Source: Tubulanus polymorphus
Taxonomy: Eukaryota > Nemertea > Palaeonemertea > Tubulaniformes > Tubulanidae
Direction: 5' to 3'
Assembly: GCF_964204645.1 (NCBI RefSeq)
Contig: NC_134033.1
Coordinates: 3,345,631-3,409,630, forward strand
DNA length: 64,000 nt
Part shown: one piece after another, positions 34,542-46,470 of the stretch
Layout: each line of letters starts with the position of its first letter
Numbering within the stretch: the stretch's first letter is position 1
Position numbers and translations under genes: made by a program
Notes under the pieces: model-generated
What the model was told of the DNA's origin: nothing
The model's database searches: none
Seen by the model: only the letters and a program-made list of their open reading frames with translations

Positions 34542-34787
34542 ATGGCGCTGGTGCGAAATTCGAACCGAAGAATAAAGATATTAACAATTGCATCGATATT
34601 AATGCAAGACAGCCAGTTGGCTTCGCTAGCGCGGGTTTATCAGGAGAAGCAAGTGGAGGAACTTTTGAACTATACCGCATCTGCAAATACCATTCTTACT
34701 TATAGTGAAACGATAAAACATTCGAAATCAAAAGCAGACATCGGAAGAGCTCTTTCTTCAACCATGGAGGAAATGAAGTTGCATTGA
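34542..34787 (+). CDS. Small ORF, 81 residues, unidentified
   Basis: ATG in good context (ccaaaATGGCG), open for 81 codons to TGA. The product is basic at the N-terminus (MALVRNSNRRIKI) and then predicted helical and polar (LARVYQEKQVEELLNYTASA, SSTMEEMKLH). I do not recognise the family. No intron signal is needed. Support comes from the start context, composition and head-to-head position with TMEM254. It could be the first exon of a longer gene or a chance ORF. Confidence 0.4.
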   Translation: MALVRNSNRRIKILTIASILMQDSQLASLARVYQEKQVEELLNYTASANTILTYSETIKHSKSKADIGRALSSTMEEMKLH

Positions 34788-35039
34788 CAATTTTCGATAG
34801 AAAATTAAACCACTAATCGAAGTACAGTCGAAGACCTGTATCATCTACCCAATCGCCAAATCTCATAATTCCCCAAATTTCTTTAAACTTCGATTTCAAA
34901 TTAGCAATTCCACATTCGATTATCCCAGAAATTCTACATTTTTTTTTCGCAGGCGTCAAATAATTTATTGAAATTAATTTTCTTCTTGATAAACGTGATT
35001 ATAATCGCTTATATTCTAAATAGCGGGATTTAAGGGCAA

Positions 35040-36150
35040 TATCTGAATTATAAAGTGTTTCCTAAGTGATTTTTATATTTAATAGAGTTTAACAAGCCCG
35101 TAGTTAACCAGGGTTTAGACTTATTGGTTTTAGCGTTCACGCGTTTAATAAATGGTAAACATGTATCATATAAATGAGTACATTTAGAAATAAATACAGT
35201 ATACGAGCTTCGTGGGTCATTTTCATTATAAATAGCCGACCAATCACACGCTATTAAGCTCCTATAGAATCTATCAATATTATGCACACTAAATTTTCTA
35301 GTTGAGTGAGTACAATTATTGCTAACACGTTTACGTTGATCACACATTGTGAAAATTGGAAAATGATCTGAAACATCTGTACATAATATGCGCGAGTTAA
35401 ATACATTTTCAACATTATTTCAAAAAATATTGTCAATTAGACTGGATGAATTATTAGTCACCCTGTTTGGTTTATCAATTAGTGGGTAAAAAAAGGATGA
35501 AGCTATCAAATTATCTAGAAATAATTCAGTAGGCTTATGAACTTCTGCTTGGAAGTTTATCAATGTTAAAATCATTAATCAAATAACAATCTTTTCTTTC
35601 CCTATTTAGCCTGTTCTAATAGTTAATTAAATTCAACTAAAAATGTAGATATTCCTTAGCCCCGGAGGTCTATATATAATACCAACAATCTTATTCTTCT
35701 GATTCTTACAAATAATTTCAAAAAAGAGAGATTCGAATATCTCATTTTTACCAGAAAGATCTGGGCTTTTTTTAGATTCGTAATCATCTTTGAAATAAAG
35801 GGCAACGCCACCACCCTTAACATCATTCGAGCGGCTTTTGAAAATACTATTGTAGTCAGGTAGTTTATAAAGATTATTGTTATGGGCATTATCGTTACTC
35901 CAAGTCTCAGTAAGTGCTATGATAGAAAAATCGGATTTTATACAATTGATGTAGTCAGTAAAAGAATCAAAATTTTTATTTGCAACTTCGAATATTAAAA
36001 GTGCAAATTGAAAATTGACGAATTCAAAGTTATTTTCAAAGTACATATTTCGATTTATGCCTGCCGCTTCTGATATAATCATACATCCATTACTATTACA
36101 ATACGTCTTCTCATGATATTCAATGCAATATAACATTTCGACGTTCAAAT
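35040..36150 (-). mobile_element. LINE 5' part with apurinic-type endonuclease, minus strand
   Basis: Minus-strand frames encode FSIIALTETWSND, YKLPDYNSIFKSRSN, KGGGVALYFKDD and IVGIIYRPPG, conserved blocks of the APE-like endonuclease of non-LTR retrotransposons (the TETW block and the GGGVALY block). After a frame change, VSDHFPIF-like sequence and NKSKPWLTTGLLNSIKYKN follow. Truncated before the RT. It may be the 5' half of the same insertion as 32970-33660, with the middle replaced, or a separate one. Confidence 0.8.
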
Positions 36151-36940
36151 AGAGCTCATTATATATTCACAGGAAGACATTCTACATCTTTGTCAATAAT
36201 ATTTTGCCAAATAGCTTGTATGTGTACACATAGACCTGTGACGTTTTACACATCGATTTACGGCTGTCGTTTGTAAAATGACGCTGAATGGTTAAAAACA
36301 TTGTTTAGATTTCATAATGGTAACGTTTTATAAGGCGTCAAAAAACGTGGTTCGGATATAAGTTTGAATAATTTCTTAAGAAAATCAGATTCTCCCGAAA
36401 GAATGTATGTATGCTGCATGTATTCAGAGCCATTGGAAGGGATTTTTATGTGGCGAGGCTTATTTCTGAAGGGGGTTTGGGGGCCCTCCCCTTGAAAAAT
36501 TTTGATAATTCAATCGCTGGAGATGCGTTTTGGGGCCATTTCACGGTCTCATTCACAGAAGCATGAGAAGCCGGGAGCCAACCACCTAGTACGGAGAACG
36601 ACGAGCTGCTACGCGGTACAGCGTGCTTTTGAAAAAATTTTGTTAAGCAAAACAGTGGGGCGGCTTTGGCCGCCCCTGTTCCGACGGCCATGGTATTGTA
36701 TGTACGAAAAAGCATAGTGTTGATAAAAATTAAGGCCAGTTTTCCATTTTATTTTTATCGTCCCAATCACGGTCGAATGGAGAGCGCAGTCAAGGTCGTT
36801 GCTAAGAAAGCGGTCGTAGTGACATATGAAAGAAACATTGAAAATCAATTTTTCAATTCGTCATGTGAGTGTTGGGATATAAAAAGTCAAGGAAAGTCAT
36901 CGAATACAGGTCAGAATAGTTATTATAAAGCAAAAAAAAA
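36151..36940. other. Non-coding stretch upstream of the methyltransferase relic
   Basis: No gene recognised. Around 36440-36700, gggggtttgggggccctcc and ggggcggctttggccgcccc suggest a further unidentified dispersed repeat. Confidence 0.35.
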
Positions 36941-36972
36941 CTCTTTCATTGGCCGGTGCAACTCTATTCAGA

Positions 36973-38160
36973 ATGGATTTTGATGACGGTGAACTTTATT
37001 CAAACAATTCCGATTTTCAAAAACAATGTGTTAGAGATATTCTAACGTTGCCCGGGTTTCTTCGACAAAACTGCAATAGGAACGTAATGGATATCGGCTG
37101 TGGTAGCGGTGAGGTCACGGTCCTTCTACTAAATAAGATCAACGTTGTTGACCTTATCTTTGCTTTCGATAAGGTAAATAGCAAATATACATAAAGGCTC
37201 CTTTTTACGTATTTTTGATATAAGGCATAGGTGGGATATAAATTTCCATGAACTTTTTGATTTTGTTAGATTCGTGGAAGTTCTTGTTTTCGGAAACTAA
37301 AACTATGAACTTGATTATTATTTCAGAGTGCATCTATGGTTGGATTTGCTCGATCAAAAAATCCGAATCCTAAAATTGAATATTTTCGGTAGCCGACGTC
37401 ACCAAACCCGAAACGTTCAAGCCGGAATGACAACAGAAATTTGACTAGATAACATCGTTCCACGCACGCTCTTCACTGGATTAAGAATCAATACGAAAAC
37501 TTTAAAAATTTAAAATCTCTGTTATCCCTTAATGGTGATGTCTTTTTCTATCTGCCGTACACGTCATCAATGCTTTACATGTCTGATATAACCAACTCAG
37601 TAAAATGGTCTCCGTATTTTCGGGTAAACAACAAAATTTTCCACTTTTTATAAAATGTATTGCGTTTTTCGAGGCCTTTCGACGCTGTTTCCGAACTGAG
37701 AATGTTTCGTTTTTGTAGGGATACACACCGACGTCGGTCATTTCATCCGGATTGGGAGGAATACCGTTAATGGAGATATCCCGTTGAAATCACCGGATAA
37801 CGACGAATTGTAGAATCATTAGGTCTCACGGTTAACGAATGCACGGAACATGTTGGAAATTACATTATTCCCTGATCGTCAATCTGCTAAAGGTATATAT
37901 TTGGAATTCACGAAGAAACTCCTGCTTCATTCAAAAAACATGCATAGGCTTAACAGTGTCATCGTCGTATGCTTTTTAGGTTTTTTGCCGCAGTTTTGCC
38001 TCATTTGATGCGAATTCCAGACTCAGAATCGTCTGAATTTTTAGACGACGCGCTAAATCTCTATTTGAAATGTTTACCGTCGAACGAAAATGGAAAGATT
38101 CGATTTTATTCAGAAAACACGTCTTAGTAAATATGCAAAACAAATCAAATATGGCGTCAG
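36973..38160 (+). pseudogene. JH acid methyltransferase-like pseudogene
   Basis: Exon-like block 36973-37173 starts MDFDDGELYSNNSDFQKQ and contains the SAM-binding motif VMDIGCGSGEVTVLL, ending at a gtaaat donor. A second block from 37327 (after ttatttcag) gives SMVGFARSKNPNPKIEYF. A 1-base shift, VADVTKPETFKPE, two in-frame stops and another shift precede LHWIKNQYENFKNLKSLL and NGDVFFYLPYTSSMLYMSDI. A third block from 37719 has EITG, a stop, then RRIVESLGLTVNECTEHVGN; a last block from about 37991 has VLPHLMRIPDSESSEFLDDA. Motif order and spacing fit the juvenile-hormone-acid-methyltransferase-like class of small-molecule methyltransferases. At least five disabling changes; non-functional. 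Confidence 0.75.
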
Positions 38161-39400
38161 CATAATATGGGGTTTGGTGTGCGTACGTAGTCGCAATATA
38201 GGACCGTTTAATTTATTTCCTTACATTCGACGAATTGTCCAATTGCGCCGGAAAGTTTGGCATCATTTCCCACTGCACGGGCCAAATTTAACTTGGGCCT
38301 GGCCTCAGCCAAATTGTCTTAATTTTGGTCATGGATATAGAAGAAAGCTTAGAAGATAGAATTTATGATTTAAACTATGAATGCGATATTGGAGATACTC
38401 GGTGGGCGAGTTTTCTTTTAAATGAATTTTAAAATCGAGTATACAGATCGGCCTGCTCGATTTTATAGAATTAAGTACATTGCTCCCAACAATGGGTCTC
38501 AAAATCCTAACGTAAAGTTATTTTTTTGACGCCGTAAAAACGAGTTACGATAATGTAAATATACATTGATACCTAGTGTGCGTTATTTAAGGGGTTCTGT
38601 ACTTCATCATCAAATTGGTTTTTCAAAATAAACAATCAAAATTATGAATTTTTGAATCAATATCGAATCATTTTTTTAGAGGATGTGCACTACGTCATCA
38701 TTATAACGGGGCCAGACTGGTTGCCGGTCAATGCGATTCAATTATTGATATATTCAAATACAAAATAACTTTATTAACCCTTAATTTTATATAATTCATA
38801 TTATATTATTCGTTGTCGACAATATTGTGCAAAATATGTGTAATTTTTCAAAGGCGTCAATAAACTTTCAAGTTAATTTTCCTGTTATAGTCTCAATGCA
38901 TTGTAATGTGTTTTTGCGTAGCGGGGATGATCGTGAAAAATTGTTATGTTAATTACATGTATCTGATCATATGCGCCACAATTTCCATACATCATGCAAA
39001 GAATTTGAGAAATTATTGTTAGATTTTGATTGAGTTTGATAAGAAATAGCGTCAGCATCGTATTGTACACTAGCGACACCTGGCGGAATTCCGCTTGCCA
39101 CAGTAGCGTTGCCGGTACCCCATTCGATTAGTTTAATAGGTGTAAGCTTATATACAAGTGTCGCCCCCTACCTGAAACGGCACCGATTGCGCCTACAACC
39201 AACAATATCAAAAGCTTCTTAACTTGCTCAAAAGTAGGTTAAAGATAACCAGTGGATAAATGCCATAGTAACAATGAACTGTTGATTGTCACTATGTCAA
39301 CTATCCACTGGTTAACTCTAACCTTTCAGCAACTGACTCCAGTCTGTATTGTACCTGAGCAACGATAAAAATAAACAATTCTTGTCGATTTGTTTTCAAC
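38161..39400. other. Spacer between pseudogene and lectin cluster
   Basis: AT-rich, no gene recognised. Contains a copy of the gggccaaatttaacttgggc word family (about 38270-38330) and a dispersed GGATCC-type fragment at about 39065-39122 (cacttgccacagtagc-like). Confidence 0.4.
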
Positions 39401-39409
39401 TATAATCTA

Positions 39410-39415
39410 TTTATT
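39410..39415 (-). terminator. Poly(A) signal of lectin gene 1
   Basis: AATAAA on the minus strand, 35 nt after the stop codon. Gene 2 has equivalent AATAAA words near 47090 and immediately after its stop. Confidence 0.5.
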
Positions 39416-39449
39416 TCATCGCTAAGTTAAACCACGCATTAAATGTATT

Positions 39450-42400
39450 TCACGGGCTCGAATTTGCTGAGGTGATTTTGCTGACGCACATAGCTCGCTT
39501 GTTCAGCCGGTATTCGCAGACGTAAGGACGTTCACACATAAGCGACGTATAGGCGGCAAATGATGCTACGAACGTGTACCACTTACCGTCGCCCATTATG
39601 AACACTTCACTACCGGAAGCATTCGGCTGATCCGTAGCCCAATTCGAGTACCCGTTCTAAAAACAAGAAGAAATCGAGACTTCGAAGTTTTCATAGTGCA
39701 AGGCAACAACGACGTTTAGGGAACCAACCCGCCAAACGATGCTCGCATAGGGTGACTGGTTTTTTGAGCAGTTCGTTATGGTTAAAATGCGGAACTTTTT
39801 TTACGGATATCAGTTAATGCCTGTCCCATTGCTCGCGATACTGTGCTCGGAGGTCAATGCCAGTCCGGCGTACCCACAGGCCTGCCGGAAGTACGTAGGA
39901 TAAGCTTACGAGTATGTTCAAGTTGTGAAATTCGGGCTCTTCAAATTCTGACTTTTTTTCTGATTTGTGTGGACAGTTCGTCGTAACATTACCGCTATAC
40001 GGTTGCTGCTGCGGCGGCAATCGAGGATAACCGCTGAAAGTACGCTCTATTTTCTAAAAAACCCTGTTTTGACGACAATCAAATGAACTACACGTGAAAC
40101 AAAAATCTTTATATCAACAGAATTAACAGACTGCGGGTTAGTTTCATACTGTATGCATACAAACCCAAATCAGGAAGAGGGGCGGAGGGAGCTTGGTAAG
40201 ATGGGGGGGGGGGGGGCGAGGAGACTGCATTTTCGCGCTGTTTTTTCAAAAACCAGACTTCGACATTCGAACTTCGAAATCGAAATTGCTTCGATTGAGG
40301 GACGCCATGAAGTATTAAAATCATAGTCATAACATAAATAGAAATATTTGTTGTATGCTGACCGGTAGTGACACCTATATCACAGCAGTGACACTTACCA
40401 AAAAACCAACAGTCATTCCAAGATTCGCCATACCATATCTGCTATTTATCAATACCTCTGTCAAAACGAAAAGGAATTTTTGAAAAAAAAGAATAGATAT
40501 CAAAATATATTCATCGTAGGTGGCTGGTATGACGGCATTTTGTCGGTGTAATTTTTAGGTAAGTGTTCGTTTTTTTACTTTATGTTAATTACCAAGGGTC
40601 AAATTGAGGACAATGCTTTCATGGTGGTTTGGGGACGAAATGACTTTAGATATGCTGGAGGTAAACTCGGTTTATGTATTTTTAGTTTGTCGATCCTTAT
40701 TTCTTATTGACCAGTAAACTAGATTAATCGATGAAATCGACGTGATATTTGTTTTTTTACAAGTAATACAATTATTTGAGGGTTAATTTTGGTTTTTATA
40801 GACTTGAGTCACCGCTCAGAAACTTAACTTTTGTTAATGACTTTTCGACTTTAATTATCCCCATCTTCTGGACCCAGTTCCACAGTCGTGAGTTAGAGTT
40901 AACTCTGCGTTCAAGTTAGTTCATTTCCGATCAGTTAACTCAGAGTAAAATCTTTACTCACAACTGTGGAACTGTTCCATTGAGTCAGTTCTACAGTTGT
41001 GAACTCTGAGTTAACTCATTGAGAATAAACTGATTTTAACTCGGGAGTTCACGACTGTGGAACTGGATTCTGGAATAAATTTATCATTATAATTGAAAGA
41101 AACGTTCCTTTTCTGAGTTTGGGATATTTCAAGAAGCAACTCTGAAATCGTTTCGGATGCCCGCATGAAACGAAACGAAATTCCGAACCGCGCTTTGTGT
41201 GAATTCCCAAAATTCCATAATTATCCAATGGGGAACCCGCGGTGCTACTGTGGCAATCGAGGATTCCGCTAATGGCAGGCGAGGATCCGCCAGTTGTCGC
41301 TAGTAGATAGTTGGTCGTCCGCGATCGATTTCTTCTGCATTTCAATTAAATCTTAATGAACTTTTCTAGCGGGTGCTGTGATGGATTCGGGAGTCTAAAA
41401 ATCCAGTTCAAAGTCCATTGAAAATGAACTAATTTTGACAACGGGCGACCTACAGCTCGTCACGCCATCTGGCGGTTTTAGCTGGTTTTTCGGGTACGCC
41501 TTTTTTTGCAACACATTCTCGATTCGTTTTATGAAATGGATTAGCGGGTATTGCATCTCTTACCTGCTGCCGCTTGATTTTCCTGCACGTTGCTAATGCG
41601 AGCCGGTGATGCGCCGGAGGGACAGATTTCTGCCAACCCGATACATTTATCCGATTCGTTAACATATATCCAACCGGAATCACATTGGGTCGACAGTGTT
41701 GTTCCTGCAACGATACATTTCGATGTTTTGAATTCGAAGAGGAGCCGTCTTAACAACGAAACGAATAGCACTTCATAGGTAAACTAAGGTCTAAGTCTAA
41801 GGCCATTTACTCTTTTATGTCAATTTCCCGACATTAGCTCTAAGCTGTATGCAGTTGTTTCTGTATCTACAATGTTTTTGTATGCAAATATGTAACTCAG
41901 TTGTACTGTTTATGTAACTCAGTTGTTGTACTGTTTATGTAACACAGTTGTTGTACTGTTTATGTAACTCAGTTGTTGTACTGTTTATGTAACTCAGTTG
42001 TTGTACTGTTTATGTAACTCAGTTGTTGTACTGTTTATGTAACTCAGTTGTTGTACTGTTTATGTAACTCAGTTGTTGTACTGTTTATGTAACTCAGCTG
42101 TTGTACTGTTTTTTCGACATTCGGTCGCTGATTAATCACCAATTTTGTAACAAGCATTATCTGTGCTCACTGCATGAAATGTATATGGAGCAATAAATAG
42201 ATAATAATAACTAGTTTATTTGACACACGAGCTTTCGCTACTAATGTACGGTAGCTTCATCAGGTGAACGAGTGACTCCTGAAGTTAACGAAAGCTCGTG
42301 CATCGACGAAAATAGTTCACCTGTAAAAGTACTGCTCGAGTCGTTATGTTTTAAATCTAATTCTTTAGCCACACAGGATGGGTCGCGGATAGGGCGCAAC

Positions 42401-42721
42401 AGGAACTTACTTGGTAAGGACGAATTTTTTAATGGGACATCGCCGTCCCAACTGGCAAACTGGCCGTTTGAACAGTTTGTGTCGTTGATTTAATTAGTTT
42501 TTTTTAGTTTTTTTGTGTAAAATTTATTTTACACTGAAACCCATTACAGGGCAACACACAATTTACAGATTTTATAATGCTATAGAAAATTCAATTACAC
42601 AATAAACTTGTTTAAATTAACAAACAGAGATAACATAGTAACTTTGATAGATGTAAACGTGCTGCCCCCTACCTGAAACGGCACCGATTGCACATACAAC
42701 CAACAATGTCAGAAGCTTCAT
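39450..42721 (-). CDS. Secreted C-type lectin-like protein, gene 1
   Basis: Four exons on the minus strand: 42673-42721, 41564-41704, 40399-40457 and 39450-39656, phases 1, 1, 0, 151 residues. Exon 1 is a signal peptide (MKLLTLLVVCAIGAVS-G). Exon 2 opens a C-type lectin-like fold with CDSGWIYVNESDKC and CPSGASPARISNVQENQA. Exon 3 is a short linker (MANLGMT). Exon 4 has NGYSNWATDQPNASGSEVFI, GDGKWYTF and CERPYVCEYRL. The first Cys pair and the long-range pair ending in VCEY are present; the inner WND-associated Cys pair and a clear EPN/WND calcium site are missing, so classical calcium-dependent sugar binding is doubtful. Exon 4 ends in a distinct 17-residue tail. Minus-strand AATAAA at 39410-39415. 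The acceptor before exon 1 (tttttag at about 42742) implies a 5' UTR intron. Confidence 0.82.
41888..42108. repeat. 25-bp minisatellite, about 9 copies
   Basis: Units tgtaactcagttgttgtact plus gttta, nearly identical, inside intron 1 of lectin gene 1. The other three lectin genes lack it. Confidence 0.93.
42226..42302 (-). mobile_element. Hammerhead-like motif in an inverted repeat
   Basis: On the minus strand CTGATGA (42263 to 42257), one A, GCTAC, a 9-nt loop, GTAGC, then GAAA (42236 to 42233) and GCTCGTG. That is the CUGANGA, stem II, GAAA order of a hammerhead ribozyme core, with one extra A. A shortened inverse copy (cctgaagttaacgaaagctcgtg) lies on the plus strand at about 42277-42300. 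Such motifs are known from Penelope-like retroelements. Stem I is not evident, so self-cleavage is doubtful. Confidence 0.35.
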
Positions 42722-42839
42722 AGCGTCTTGTATATCCAATCCTAAAAATTGGAAAAATACATCATTGACTGTTTCATTTTGAAATATGGAAATATGATCT
42801 TATTATTTGATTGGTTCGATGTTGGTGTTCATTAAACCA

Positions 42840-43140
42840 GTCACCACTGCCGAGATTGAGCACGGTCGCTGTAGTTCGGACCTATTTGCAAGATGGCCGA
42901 CACTGCAAAATGCGTAAGACAGCACTATAGCACGTTCGGTTATTAGTTCCGACCACTCGACCTCCTACCAAACCAAAGTTCGCCCATCCAATAGACAGTA
43001 AACCTGGCGCTGCATTTTCTTGTAAATGTTTCTTTCTCGACCAAAAACGGGTTAAATGAAGATAAGAGGACCCGGAGAAGCTTTAGACCTTCATACGTAT
43101 TCATTGGCATTATGAAAAGCCTACGTTTTATTAACATCGT
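42840..43140 (-). promoter_or_regulatory. Upstream block conserved between lectin genes 1 and 2
   Basis: About 42890-42960 and 49085-49160 share aagatggccgacac, aaatgcgt, cacgttcggt/aacgttcggt and attagt-ccgaccac in the same position upstream of the signal-peptide exon, and similarity continues to about 43170 and 49500. Candidate promoter or non-coding first exon. Genes 3 and 4 have a different shared upstream block (about 56500-56835 and 61960-62290). Confidence 0.4.
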
Positions 43141-43179
43141 ACCTAACTAGCGAAACAGAGCTGCTTATGGAATTGGTGC

Positions 43180-44012
43180 GCAAAGACTCACCACTCTAAC
43201 AGACCTAGTGTTACCCGGAGACTCACCACTCTAACAGACCTAGTGTTACCCGGAGACTCACCACTCTAACAGACCTAGTGTTATCCGGAGACTCACCACT
43301 CTAACAGACCTAGTGTTACCCGGAGACTCACCACTCTAACAGACCTAGTGTTACCCGGAGACTCACCACTCTAACAGACCTAGTGTTACCCGGAGACTCA
43401 CCACTCTAACAGACCAAGTGTTACCCGGAGACTCACCACTCTAACAGACCTAGTGTTACCCGGAGACTCACCACTCTAACAGACCTAGTGTTATCCAGAG
43501 ACTCACCACTCTAACAGACCTAGTGTTACCCGGAGACTCACCACTCTAACAGACCCAGTGTTACCCGGAGACTCACCACTCTAACAGACCTAGTGTTATC
43601 CAGAGACTCACCACTCTAACAGACCTAGTGTTACCCGGAGACTCACCACTCTAACAGACCCAGTGTTACCCGGAGACTCACCACTCTAACAGACCTAGTG
43701 TTACCCGGAGACTCACCACTCTAACAGACCTAGTGTAACCCGGAGACTCACCACTCTAACAGACCTAGTGTTACCCGGAGACTCACCACTCTAACAGACC
43801 TAGTGTTATCAGGAGACTCACCACTCTAACAGACCTAGTGTTACCCGGAGACTCACCACTCTAACAGACCTAGTGTTACCCGGAGACTCACCACTCTAAC
43901 AGACCTAGTGTTACCCGGAGACTCACCACTCTAACAGACCTAGTGTTACCCGGAGACTCACCACTCTAACAGACCTAGTGTTATCCGGAGACTCACCACT
44001 CTAACAGACTTA
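43180..44012. repeat. 35-bp minisatellite upstream of lectin gene 1, about 24 copies
   Basis: Units actcaccactctaacagacc plus tagtgttacccggag, highly homogeneous. Relatives of the same length lie at 49575-49665, 58130-58470 and 62450-62720, each upstream of another lectin gene. Confidence 0.95.
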
Positions 44013-45250
44013 GTCACCCAGGGATCTCACCTATTGAATGATAATGATTTTATGCGTTTTCACGAATTTTTTTTTAGCAACGATAAATTCAATACATTTC
44101 ATTATCAATGTACTATGTTTATTCAGATCTCATCCTAGCTACTCAAATTCTCCTGTTAAACCAAACCAGCTGCCCCTCGTCAGGATCTAACGCAAATATT
44201 CCAATTCGTTGAATATTTTTGAAAATTGTCGCGTACCAATCTTCGCTTTGTGATATATGCATTCTGCATAATCACAGATATCCCACTGCAGTCAGTTATT
44301 TTCTACAGTGAACTTGAAGTTTGATTCGTCGAAACTGAAACCAATGGGAAAACTACGTCATTTTGGTTCCGAGTGCACGAACCTTATTAGCGCTAAGCGA
44401 TGATTGGGCATGACTTGACTAGGAAAGGAGTAGGGTTGGTATAAGGGCGGGTGTGCAGAAGGGATGTGGTTAAATGCGAATGAGGCAAAGGGTAGAGCTG
44501 GGAGTGGAACTGGTGAAACAGAGACGCGAGAAAAAGGCGTGAGAAAGATGTGAATTTCATCCGTCTGCCATTTTGGTCATGATCACTATAAAGGGGAATT
44601 GTACAATTTCGTACACTCGACAAAGTGGAAATTCGTAACTAGGCCATTTGCGAATCCGATGAAGAAATTTGTTTCGTGGAAGGTACAAACAGAAATAGTG
44701 AACTAGGAAATTGACCCAGGAGATTTTTCCCCATGAATAAACAAAACATAAACTTTCAGAGTTGTTATGCATTTCAACCGTATTTTCCCTTTATTTCAGA
44801 TTTTACGAGTGCCCCCACGTGCCTCACGCGCGGCTCCAACCAGCCACAACAGATCATTTTTGTTCGATTCACCGCTAGGTGTCCTATCTGATGACGCCCA
44901 TCACCTATGACGTCTGTATAAGCTTTATCTCTTTCTAAAACAGCTCAATCCAATACGTAGCGAATCCGTATTCAATCGTTATTTTAGCAAATTTTAGGGT
45001 AATTTCTCTATTTATTTAAACCAGCTCGCTTTCGCTCTCTCTCTGGTTGGATTATTAAAAATAAGTATGAAATATCATAATCGATATATTCCGATGAAGG
45101 CCCATTCAATGAGTCGACTCGCGTACATGCGATGTGATATATAGATGTTTTGACAAGAGTGTCCTTCAACGTCTCGATCGCGTTCATGTGATATATAGAG
45201 TACACCTCGTCCATTCCTGTTACCGTTGACACTAAATCCGTGAAGAATAT
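44013..45250. other. Duplicated lectin flank, no gene seen
   Basis: About 44090-44215 (ctactcaaattctcctgtta, aaccaaaccagctgcccctc) recurs at 49730-49830, 58550-58590 with 59390-59470, and 62810-63110. The rest (44380-45250) has only short unconvincing open frames. Confidence 0.45.
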
Positions 45251-45251
45251 T

Positions 45252-45684
45252 CTACGGAAGCGATAAGTACGGAAGCGATAAGGGGCCTCGAGATGTCGCG
45301 TTCAAACTTGACAAGTCGTCATATTTATGTCGACATACCGCGATATATCGCGTCAAGTCGACATGAATATGTCGATATATCGTGACGTTTTGACGACATA
45401 TTTCGTTCTCTCGACCACTTTCCACGCGACAAGTCGACATATTCACGACGACTTGAAACTCAGTCGTCATTTCACTGGTGTCCTCATCTTCCATTTAGAC
45501 GTGTCTTCAAATGACGGCTTGTCCAGTGGAAAATTGGCGAAAAAGCGAAATTTGTCGTGAAAACGTCACGATATGTCGACATATTCATGTCGACCTGACG
45601 CGATATATCGCGATATATCGACATAAATATGGCGACTTGTCGAGTTGGAACGCGACATCTCGAGGCCCCTTATCGCTTCCGTAG
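45252..45684. mobile_element. Long palindromic element, copy A
   Basis: Ends ctacggaagcgataag... and ...cttatcgcttccgtag are inverse, and inversion extends inward (ggggcctcgagatgtcgcgt / acgcgacatctcgaggcccc), so most of its 433 bp folds on itself. Interior palindromes: cgcgatatatcgcg, atgtcgacat. The left end carries a duplicated tacggaagcgataag. No ORF of substance. Confidence 0.85.
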
Positions 45685-45758
45685 GCCCAAGATTAGAATC
45701 CGGTTAAGTATTTCCAAGACTGATCACGTATTTACATCCATTCGCCCTACAGAGTCCT

Positions 45759-46105
45759 AACGCGATATATAGCGTCAAGTCGACATGAATATGTCGACAT
45801 ATCGTGACGTTTTCACGACAAATTTCGCTTTTTCGCCCATTTTCCACGGGACAAGCCGTCATTTGAAGACACGTCTAAATGTAAGATGAGGACGCCAGTA
45901 ATATGACGACTGAGTTTCAAGTCGTCATGAATATGTCGACTTGTCGCGAGGAAAATGGTCGAGAAAACGAAATATGTCGTCAAAACGTCACGATATAGCG
46001 ACATATTCAAGTCGACTTGACGCGACATATCGCGGTATGTCGACATAAATATGACGACTTGTCGAGTTGGAACGCGACATCTCGAGGCCCTTTATCGCTT
46101 CCGTA
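45759..46105. mobile_element. Long palindromic element, copy B, left-truncated
   Basis: Begins inside the element (acgcgatatatagcgtcaag) and keeps the right end ctcgaggccctttatcgctt plus ccgta. Its right half lies inside a 244-bp tandem duplication. Confidence 0.8.
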
Positions 46106-46408
46106 CATCTGACTGGTTGGTTGGATAACTGGATGACCGAGTGACTAGATAACTGCAGACTCTAGTCGTCATGAATATGTCGACTTGTCGCGAGGAAAAT
46201 GGTCGAGAAAACGAAATATGTCGTCAAAACGTCACGATATAGCGACATATTCAAGTCGACTTGACGCGACATATCGCGGTATGTCGACATAAATATGACG
46301 ACTTGTCGAGTTGGAACGCGACATCTCGAGGCCCTTTATCGCTTCCGTACATCTGACTGGTTGGTTGGATAACTGGATGACCGAGTGACTAGATAACTGC
46401 AGACTCTA
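45921..46408. repeat. Identical 244-bp tandem duplication
   Basis: 45921-46164 and 46165-46408 look identical by eye. The unit spans the right half of palindromic copy B plus 60 bp of flank (catctgactggttggttgga). Identity implies a very recent event or gene conversion. Confidence 0.88.
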
Positions 46409-46470
46409 GTCGACTGACTAGGTGACTGTATGACTGGATGACTCCCGATATTCAAGATAAGTGTCACGTA

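Noticed and set aside
45327-46046. ORFs repeating STYRDISRQVDMNMSIYRD in both orientations
   Set aside because: They follow from palindromic gtcgacat-type DNA; identical ORFs on opposite strands come from the inverted repeat.
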